Below, one piece after another: positions 43,199 to 49,166 of a stretch of DNA of 49,166 nt. The DNA is from an uncultured Alistipes sp. (GTDB lineage: Bacteria > Bacteroidota > Bacteroidia > Bacteroidales > Rikenellaceae). Every line of letters starts with the position of its first letter. Position 1 is the first letter of the stretch. The position numbers were made by a program, and so were the translations under genes. Where the stretch lies: positions 1 through 49,166 of the forward strand of contig CALUII010000010.1 in the NCBI GenBank assembly GCA_944320665.1. The letters run 5' to 3'. The notes below the pieces were generated by a model. That model was not told the DNA's origin. It did no database searches and was given only the letters and a program-made list of their open reading frames with translations.

Positions 43199-44710
43199 AT
43201 GTACCGCATGATGATGTCGCACGTGAGCGAGATAGTAGACAAGGCGCTGGGACTGCTGGCCTACGACGCACAACAACCGCTGATCTTCAGCAGCGGATTG
43301 TTCCTCTTCCTCTTCGCCGGATTTCTGCTCTTCTACACGCTGCTGCGCCGCGACACGTCGGCCCGCATCGTCTACGTCATCCTCTTCTCGCTCTACTTCT
43401 ACTACAAGTCGAGCGGCATCTACTTCCTGCTGCTGGTCTTCGCCGCCACGAGCGACTACTGGATCTCCCAGGCACTCTACCGCACACAAAGACCCTGGGC
43501 CCGACGGTTGTGGGTGACGCTGAGCGTCGCCGTAAACCTCGGCATGCTGGGATACTTCAAGTACACGAACTTCCTGATCGAGCTCTCGAACCAACTCTTC
43601 GGCGCGGGATTCCTCCAGTTCCAGAACATCTTCCTGCCGGTCGGCATCTCGTTCTTCGTCTTCCAGTCGCTGAGCTACACGATCGACATCTACCGCCGGC
43701 AACTCACGCCGCTCGACCGCTGGACCGACTACCTCTTCTACCTGTCGTTCTTCCCGCAGCTGGTCGCCGGCCCCATCGTCCGCGCCAAGGACTTCATCCC
43801 GCAGATCCGACGCCCGCTGCACGTCTCGCGCCGGATGTTCGGCACGGGGGTCTTCCTGATCCTCACGGGCCTCTTCAAAAAGGCGATCATCTCGGACTAC
43901 ATCTCACTCAACTTCGTGGACCGCGTCTTCGACGAACCGCTCCTCTACTCGGGATTCGAATGCCTGGCCGGCATCTACGGCTACGCCCTGCAGATCTACT
44001 GCGACTTCTCGGGCTATTCGGACATGGCCATCGGCATCGCCCTGCTGCTCGGATTCCACTTCCCGAAGAACTTCGACTCGCCCTACAAGGCGGCCACCAT
44101 CACCGAATTCTGGCACCGGTGGCACATCTCGCTCTCGACCTGGCTGCGCGACTACCTCTACATCCCGCTCGGCGGCAACCGCAAGGGACGCGTGCGTACC
44201 TACATCAACCTGCTGCTGACGATGCTCCTCGGCGGTCTGTGGCACGGCGCCGCCGTACGCTTCGTGCTGTGGGGTGCCCTGCACGGCGTGGCCCTCGCCC
44301 TCCACAAACTGTGGCTCCGCTTCGTTCCGCATGCCAAGGCCACGGGCGCCCAGATGTCGTGGGGATGGCGCATTGTCGGCATCCTCTTCACGTTCCACCT
44401 CGTCTGCCTCGGATGGCTGATGTTCCGTGCCGAGTCGATGCAGACCGTCTCGCTCATGCTTCACCAGATCTTCCACAACTTCAACTGGGCCGTGGCCCCG
44501 CAGGTCATCGAGGGATATCTGGGCGTCTTCCTGCTCATGGGCGTGGGGTATGTACTGCACCTGCTGCCCGAGTCGGCCGATCGCATGGCGCAGCGCATCG
44601 TCGAGGCCTCGCCGCTGGTGGTACAGGTACTGATGGCCGCCGTGATGATCTGGTGCGTGATGCAGATCAAATCGTCGGACATCCAACCCTTCATCTACTT
44701 CCAATTCTGA
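43199..44710 (+). CDS. MBOAT-family O-acyltransferase (AlgI/DltB type)
   Basis: 503 residues and about 11 hydrophobic segments. MBOAT signatures are present: FFPQLVAGPIVRAKDFIPQI, ITEFWHRWHISLSTWLRDYL, and the catalytic-His region GGLWHGAAVRFVLWGALHG. The enzyme moves an acyl group across the inner membrane to a periplasmic acceptor. It starts 12 nt after the SGNH gene and ends 12 nt before the PAP2 gene. The acceptor (capsule, LPS or another glycan) is not visible because no glycosyltransferases are nearby. Confidence 0.92.
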   Translation: MYRMMMSHVSEIVDKALGLLAYDAQQPLIFSSGLFLFLFAGFLLFYTLLRRDTSARIVYVILFSLYFYYKSSGIYFLLLVFAATSDYWISQALYRTQRPWARRLWVTLSVAVNLGMLGYFKYTNFLIELSNQLFGAGFLQFQNIFLPVGISFFVFQSLSYTIDIYRRQLTPLDRWTDYLFYLSFFPQLVAGPIVRAKDFIPQIRRPLHVSRRMFGTGVFLILTGLFKKAIISDYISLNFVDRVFDEPLLYSGFECLAGIYGYALQIYCDFSGYSDMAIGIALLLGFHFPKNFDSPYKAATITEFWHRWHISLSTWLRDYLYIPLGGNRKGRVRTYINLLLTMLLGGLWHGAAVRFVLWGALHGVALALHKLWLRFVPHAKATGAQMSWGWRIVGILFTFHLVCLGWLMFRAESMQTVSLMLHQIFHNFNWAVAPQVIEGYLGVFLLMGVGYVLHLLPESADRMAQRIVEASPLVVQVLMAAVMIWCVMQIKSSDIQPFIYFQF

Positions 44711-44722
44711 CGCCCCCCCCTT

Positions 44723-45397
44723 ATGCACTACGACTGCGACCACGGGCTCTTCCTGGCCCTCAATTTCGACGGCGGCCCCACAATGGACCGGTTGATGACC
44801 TTCGTCTCGGGCCCCATCGTACAGGCGCTGCTCGGCGTCGTGATCCTCTGGATCGTCGGACGCCGCGCCGGCTGGCGCAACCTGCTGCTCTTCGTGGCCT
44901 GCGCCGCCCTGGCCCTCGCACTGGGCGACCTGCTGGCCGGCATATTCAAACATTCGGGCCCGCTGAAACACCTCTGGCCCGACTTTCCGCCCCGCCTGCG
45001 CCCGATGTTCACCCCCGCACTCGAAGGGCTGGATCTTCCGGCCGATTCGCTCATCGCCCTGCGCCGGGCCTATGCACCGGGCCCCTGGGCCGTACACGTG
45101 CCCGCAGGCGCCGTCGCCGGACTCTATGGCACGGTATCGTCCCATGCGGCCGTCATCACGGCACTGGCCGCACTCGCCATACCGGTGATCCGACGCCGGT
45201 GGTTCACCATCACGATGTGCGCCGCAGTACTGCTCGTCTGCTACTCGCGCATCTACCTGGCCAAGCACTTCCCCATCGACCTGCTGCTGGGTGCGGGCGT
45301 GGGTTTGGTGACCGGATGGGGATTCTATCTGGTTTACCGCACCCTGAGCCGCCGGTTCGGCAGACGGACTCACGACGGCATGGCGAATGGGCGCTGA
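44723..45397 (+). CDS. PAP2-family membrane phosphatase
   Basis: 224 residues with about five or six helices. The motifs are C1 KHSGPLKHLWPDFPPRLRP, C2 SSHAA (in place of PSGH) and C3 SRIYLAKHFPID, with the nucleophile and general acid histidines present. Such enzymes dephosphorylate lipid phosphates such as undecaprenyl diphosphate, lipid A or phosphatidyl lipids. It is last in the SDR-YugP-SGNH-MBOAT-PAP2 run, so recycling of a lipid carrier in glycan modification is a plausible role. Confidence 0.85.
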   Translation: MHYDCDHGLFLALNFDGGPTMDRLMTFVSGPIVQALLGVVILWIVGRRAGWRNLLLFVACAALALALGDLLAGIFKHSGPLKHLWPDFPPRLRPMFTPALEGLDLPADSLIALRRAYAPGPWAVHVPAGAVAGLYGTVSSHAAVITALAALAIPVIRRRWFTITMCAAVLLVCYSRIYLAKHFPIDLLLGAGVGLVTGWGFYLVYRTLSRRFGRRTHDGMANGR

Positions 45398-45425
45398 GCC
45401 TCCGTCCTTCCCTTCCTGAAACAGC

Positions 45426-45466
45426 ATCGGACCGATCCTCCCCCAAGGGGAAGGAATCGGTCCGAT
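45426..45466. terminator. Bidirectional hairpin between PAP2 and nuclease genes
   Basis: ATCGGACCGAT (45426-45436) pairs perfectly with 45456-45466, with further pairing of the CCTCCCC/GGGGAAGG inner part. Downstream is TGTCATTTT on the plus strand. The genes on both sides converge here. Confidence 0.7.
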
Positions 45467-45546
45467 TGTCATTTTGCGGCGCCGGCACCCGCATCTGAGT
45501 GCCCGCCAACGGATCCGGGAGAGGCGTGCTCGCCCCAGCAGAGGGA

Positions 45547-47583
45547 TCAATAACCCCAATCGGCCGGATCGTAGGAGGCCTTGACCTCGTCGGGCACCTC
45601 GGGGAAGAAGGTGAAACCGGTCAGTTCCTCGATCTCGTGCACGGACTTCATGTAGGCACGCGACAACGACGGCGACGTCGAACCGCTCACGGGATCGACC
45701 TCGGCGTGGGTAAACCAGAAGCCCACGGCCATCAGTTCCGACGGATCACACTCCTGGATGGCCTTGCCCGTGTTGCCGCTGCGCGTACGCAGCACCAGTT
45801 TGTAGTAGTGCGTCGGCACGATGCACGGCTTCGTGCGTCCCTCGATGTAGTACCGCACGCCCTGCGACGTGTAGGTCGCATCCTGTGCCACGGTCTGCTC
45901 GTTCTCGAAGTAGGCTCCCGAAACGCAATAGAGCGTATCGGAGCAGACGTAGTAGTCCTGGATACGGATCTCGGCATCGCCCCACAATTTGTTGAAGGCC
46001 GCTCCGCTCTGCGGCGCCACGTTGCTCGAATAGAAGGTCTGGGCATTGAGCTCGGTACCGGTACCGCCGCGGTAGTTCGACATCAGCATGTGGCCGCGGG
46101 TCCACTGCGTATCGGTCGCCGCGGTGTAGAGCGAAACGTACTCGATGCCGTCGATCGGATACATGATGGCCTGCTGCGCGTCGGTCATGTAGGGATCCGG
46201 AGCCCAGACGTTCGTACGCCCGCGTCCCTCCTCGTAGCAGTCATGCTGCGGATGGGCAATCCAGAGCGGGCAGTGGCGCCGCGTGTCGTAGCAGTAGGTG
46301 TAGTTGCGCAGGTACTGATGCGAGGTGACCGTCTCGGCCCAATGCGTGTGGACCACATAGTCGCCCGCCGACATCGCCTCGGCCGGCAACTCGGGCCATC
46401 GGTAGTTGCGCGACACAAAGAGCACCTCCTGACCGCCGCCCCCCGTCGTGAGGCACAGGTCATCGAAGTTGATGCCGTAGTTCTGTTTCGGCCCGTCGGG
46501 CTTCATGCGGATCCAGAGCGTCGTACACCCCTCGGGCAGGGTGAAACCGGTCGAAATCGTGGCCCAGCGGTTGTAGGTCGGCGCGCCGTCGTACGTAATC
46601 GCAGCCCACGAGCGGCCGTCGTTACTCAACTCGATGGCACAGTCGGCCGTCGTGAACGAAGCGCTCATCGTGAGGGTATAGTCGCGCACGTCGGCCGGCA
46701 GCGCAATGTGCTCAACCTGGAAGAAGGGGGCATCGGCCCCATCGTAGTAGAGGCGCAGGTAGTTCTCGCCCGAGCCGACCGATGCCGACCCGAAGTTGTC
46801 GTTGCGAGCCTGCACGTATGCTCCGTCGTAGGTCACCGCGGCCGCCCCTTCGCCCTGAGGATCGGGCCACGTGGTGGCATCCTTGTTGACCCAGACGTAA
46901 TCCGTCAGGGGCGTCTTGTCGAAATCGTCGGCATAGATGATCCGCTCCTCGACCACGGGGGCCGAACGCACCACCTCGACCGTGCGGCTGACGGCGTCGT
47001 CGCCCTCACCGGCCGTGACGGTAAGTTTCAGAGTCTCACCCTCGGCCGCGTCGGTAATACGGATCTCACCGTCGCCCTCGCCCGCTGCGGGCTCGAAGGT
47101 CAGCCCCTCGTCGCCCGAGGCCTGCCACGACGCATTGCACGTCACGACAAGACGGTTCTCCGCCCCGGGCTCGAAGAGCAGCCGCTCCGGTGTGACCGAA
47201 AGTTCGATACCCGCCTCCGGCTCGCCCTGACGCGTGATCTTCACCCGGCGCTCGAATTGCACGGGGTTGCCGGCGCCAATGACCAGTTCGGCCGTCTTGC
47301 CCCGCTCCAGATCGAGGATCCGGATCACGGCCGGGCCGTTGCCCGACGTCGGCTCGAAACGCAGCGTCGGCTCGTTCGAATGGGCCTGCCAGATCAGGTT
47401 GGTCTCGACGGCGAGGACATTCACATCGGACAGTGCCTCGTTGTAGAGCAGCGCCTCGGGTTCAACGGTAAGGTAGGGCGTGTTGTCCGGCTCCTCGGAC
47501 TTGCTGCACGAGAGGAGCAGACCGCCTGCGCCCGCAATCAGAAATAACAGGAGGCGTTGCACGTGAGATGAAAGATGTTTCAT
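45547..47583 (-). CDS. Secreted DNA/RNA non-specific endonuclease lipoprotein
   Basis: 678 residues from the ATG at 47583. Lipobox LLLSCSKSEEPDN with acidic residues after the Cys indicates surface display. Two or three BACON-like beta domains (about 30-205) and a jelly-roll-like region (about 210-385) precede an EndoG/NucA-type nuclease (about 395-660). The active-site motif is TRGHM in place of the usual DRGHM, followed by FYSSNVAPQSGAAFNKLW with the metal-binding Asn. It probably degrades extracellular DNA or RNA for nutrition or defence; the Asp-to-Thr change could affect activity. Confidence 0.85.
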   Translation of the reverse strand: MKHLSSHVQRLLLFLIAGAGGLLLSCSKSEEPDNTPYLTVEPEALLYNEALSDVNVLAVETNLIWQAHSNEPTLRFEPTSGNGPAVIRILDLERGKTAELVIGAGNPVQFERRVKITRQGEPEAGIELSVTPERLLFEPGAENRLVVTCNASWQASGDEGLTFEPAAGEGDGEIRITDAAEGETLKLTVTAGEGDDAVSRTVEVVRSAPVVEERIIYADDFDKTPLTDYVWVNKDATTWPDPQGEGAAAVTYDGAYVQARNDNFGSASVGSGENYLRLYYDGADAPFFQVEHIALPADVRDYTLTMSASFTTADCAIELSNDGRSWAAITYDGAPTYNRWATISTGFTLPEGCTTLWIRMKPDGPKQNYGINFDDLCLTTGGGGQEVLFVSRNYRWPELPAEAMSAGDYVVHTHWAETVTSHQYLRNYTYCYDTRRHCPLWIAHPQHDCYEEGRGRTNVWAPDPYMTDAQQAIMYPIDGIEYVSLYTAATDTQWTRGHMLMSNYRGGTGTELNAQTFYSSNVAPQSGAAFNKLWGDAEIRIQDYYVCSDTLYCVSGAYFENEQTVAQDATYTSQGVRYYIEGRTKPCIVPTHYYKLVLRTRSGNTGKAIQECDPSELMAVGFWFTHAEVDPVSGSTSPSLSRAYMKSVHEIEELTGFTFFPEVPDEVKASYDPADWGY

Positions 47584-47588
47584 AGGCA

Positions 47589-47621
47589 CAAAGTATTTTT
47601 TTTTGGGGTTTTATGTTCAAA
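47589..47621 (-). promoter_or_regulatory. Candidate promoter of the nuclease gene, near-leaderless
   Basis: On the minus strand TTTG (47621-47618), about 21-22 nt, then TACTTTG (47595-47589), one base shorter than the consensus -7 element. Only 5 nt separate it from the ATG at 47583. Confidence 0.45.
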
Positions 47622-47716
47622 TATATCTAATTTATGATACAAATCCAAGAAACAAATGCAAAAACTGCCTCCTTTGCCCACCCCACCCCGCAAAACGCCG
47701 AAAACCAATAACGCGT

Positions 47717-47747
47717 TTTGAATTTCGGGGCGCTTTTCGTACCTTTG
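47717..47747 (+). promoter_or_regulatory. lysS: lysS promoter
   Basis: TTTG (47717-47720), 19-nt spacer, TACCTTTG (47740-47747), a full match to the Bacteroidota consensus; leader of about 30 nt to the ATG at 47785. Confidence 0.82.
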
Positions 47748-47784
47748 CGCACATACGAATCATCTACGTTAACGAAGATTACTT

Positions 47785-49166
47785 ATGACTACCGAACTCA
47801 GTGAACAGGAGCAATTGAGACGTCAATCGCTCACCGCACTCCGGGAGCTGGGCATCAACCCCTACCCCGCCGAAAAATACGACGTAACTGCCACCACACG
47901 CGAAATCGTCGAAAAATACGACGAATCTCAGGGCAACTACCAGGAGGTGCGCATCGCCGGCCGCATCATGTCGCGCCGCATCATGGGCAGCGCCTCCTTC
48001 TTCGAACTGCAGGACCACACGGGCCGCATCCAGGTCTACATCCGTCGCGACGACATCTGCCCCGAAGGCGACGCAACGCTCTATAACACCGTCTTCAAGA
48101 AACTGCTCGACATCGGCGACATCGTCGGCGTCGAGGGCTTTGCCTTCATCACCAAGACAGGCGAACGCTCCGTACACTGCCGCCGCCTCACGCTGCTCTC
48201 GAAGTCGCTGCGCCCGCTGCCCGTCGTCAAGGAGAAGGACGGTCAGACGTTCGACGCCTTCACCGATCCCGAAATCCGCTACCGCCAGCGCTACGTGGAT
48301 CTGATCGTCAATCCCCAGGTGCGCGACGTCTTCGTCAAGCGCACGCGCATCATTCAGGCCATGCGCGACTTCTTCAACGAGCACGGCTATATCGAGGTCG
48401 AGACCCCCATTCTGCAGCCTATCCCGGGCGGCGCGGCGGCGCGTCCCTTCATCACGCACCACAACTCGCTCGACATGGATCTCTACCTGCGTATCGCCAC
48501 GGAGCTCTACCTCAAGAAGCTGATCGTCGGCGGATTCGACGGCGTGTATGAGATCGGCCGCAACTTCCGCAACGAGGGCATGGACCGCACGCACAATCCG
48601 GAATTCACCTGCATGGAGATCTACGTGGCATACAAGGACTACCGCTGGATGATGGAGTTCACCGAGCAGATGCTCGAACGGATCACCACCACCGTCAACG
48701 GCTCGTCCGAGGTGGAGATCGAGGGCCGCAAGATCTCGTTCAAGGCACCGTTCCGCCGCCTGACCATGACCGACGCCATCCGCGAAAAGACCGGATACGA
48801 CATCACGGGCCAGAGCGAAGAGCAGCTGCGCGAGGCCTGCAAGCGGCTCAACGTCGAAACGGACGAGACCATGGGCAAGGGCAAACTGATCGACGCCATC
48901 TTCGGCCAGTACTGCGAGGGCGACCTGATCCAACCGACGTTCGTCTGCGACTACCCGATCGAAATGTCGCCCCTGTGCAAACGCCACCGCAACAATCCGG
49001 ATCTCACGGAGCGTTTCGAACTCTTCGTCAACGGCAAGGAGCTCTGCAACGCCTACTCCGAGCTGAACGATCCGATCGACCAGCTGGCACGTTTCCAGGA
49101 GCAGCTGCGCCTCTCGGAGAAGGGCGACGACGAGGCGATGTTCATCGACATGGACTTCGTCCGCGC
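47785..49166 (+). CDS. lysS: Lysyl-tRNA synthetase, class II, 5' part
   Basis: First about 460 codons, cut by the window end; the full enzyme is about 500-580 residues. The ATG at 47785 gives [20 protein letters not shown]. The N-terminal OB-fold anticodon-binding domain ([20 protein letters not shown]) is followed by the class II core: motif 1 ([20 protein letters not shown]), motif 2 ([20 protein letters not shown]) and the lysine-site region ([13 protein letters not shown]). It charges tRNA-Lys. It has its own consensus promoter and is divergent from the nuclease gene. Confidence 0.97.
   Translation, partial: MTTELSEQEQLRRQSLTALRELGINPYPAEKYDVTATTREIVEKYDESQGNYQEVRIAGRIMSRRIMGSASFFELQDHTGRIQVYIRRDDICPEGDATLYNTVFKKLLDIGDIVGVEGFAFITKTGERSVHCRRLTLLSKSLRPLPVVKEKDGQTFDAFTDPEIRYRQRYVDLIVNPQVRDVFVKRTRIIQAMRDFFNEHGYIEVETPILQPIPGGAAARPFITHHNSLDMDLYLRIATELYLKKLIVGGFDGVYEIGRNFRNEGMDRTHNPEFTCMEIYVAYKDYRWMMEFTEQMLERITTTVNGSSEVEIEGRKISFKAPFRRLTMTDAIREKTGYDITGQSEEQLREACKRLNVETDETMGKGKLIDAIFGQYCEGDLIQPTFVCDYPIEMSPLCKRHRNNPDLTERFELFVNGKELCNAYSELNDPIDQLARFQEQLRLSEKGDDEAMFIDMDFVR

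Noticed and set aside
42133-45498. Very long plus-strand reading frame of over 1100 codons
   Set aside because: It is the alternate frame of the SGNH, MBOAT and PAP2 genes, rich in Arg, Pro and His as expected for shadow frames in GC-rich DNA.

Overview
The window looks like core chromosome of a high-GC gut Bacteroidota, most likely Alistipes or another Rikenellaceae. This is an inference from gene content and promoter style, not a database match. Start regions carry the Bacteroidota sigma signature (TTTG, 19-21 nt, TAnnTTTG). Many lipoproteins have acidic residues right after the lipobox cysteine, the Bacteroidota surface-export signal. Omp28, DUF6029, PepSY-like and BACON-type proteins are present. 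No tRNA, rRNA, CRISPR array, insertion sequence or prophage was seen.

Layout. 1-414: the end of gcvT. 0.56-5.0 kb: a MarR-controlled tripartite efflux operon (marR, tolC, hlyD, MFS permease). 5.3-7.5 kb: AraC regulator, YqaA-like membrane protein and a DUF5131 protein. 7.5-8.0 kb: ferritin. 8.3-11.3 kb: the classic DUF177-rpmF-plsX-fabH operon. 11.5-16.8 kb: a small unknown protein, gapA, an Mla-type ABC transporter (ATPase and permease) behind a DUF4834 gene, and purB. 16.8-18.9 kb: two tandem, apparently sigma-54-driven structured RNA units, then a GadC-like amino-acid permease. 19.0-23.1 kb: four tandem PepSY-like periplasmic proteins and an OmpR-type two-component system. 23.4-35.3 kb: an envelope cluster of a TlpA-like thioredoxin, a DUF6029 outer-membrane barrel, three Omp28-like CxxC lipoproteins, two fibronectin-III-like lipoproteins and an S41 protease. 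35.9-39.8 kb: DnaQ-like exonuclease, a small Cys-rich lipoprotein, and the run lolC/E-type permease, menG, LEA-type lipoprotein, SPOR protein. 40.0-45.4 kb: a five-gene plus-strand run (SDR, YugP-like protease, SGNH protein, MBOAT acyltransferase, PAP2 phosphatase). 45.5-47.6 kb: a secreted nuclease lipoprotein. 47.8 kb to the end: lysS, cut by the window edge.

How the genes work together. The efflux genes form one transcript whose promoter is overlapped by an inverted repeat suited to autorepression by MarR. The two-component promoter and the PepSY promoter share a 21-bp element containing TTTCA repeated with an 11-bp period, so the PepSY array is a likely direct target of this sensor pair. 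The TlpA/DUF6029/Omp28 genes form one run with four CxxC active sites, three of them on predicted surface lipoproteins.

The most unusual element is the pair of about 125-nt units at 16972-17290. Each has a TGGCAC-N5-TTGCT promoter, a conserved 5' hairpin, a second hairpin and an intrinsic terminator. Stem changes between the copies are compensatory and loop indels break every reading frame, so these are RNA genes (or tandem leaders of the permease) rather than proteins.
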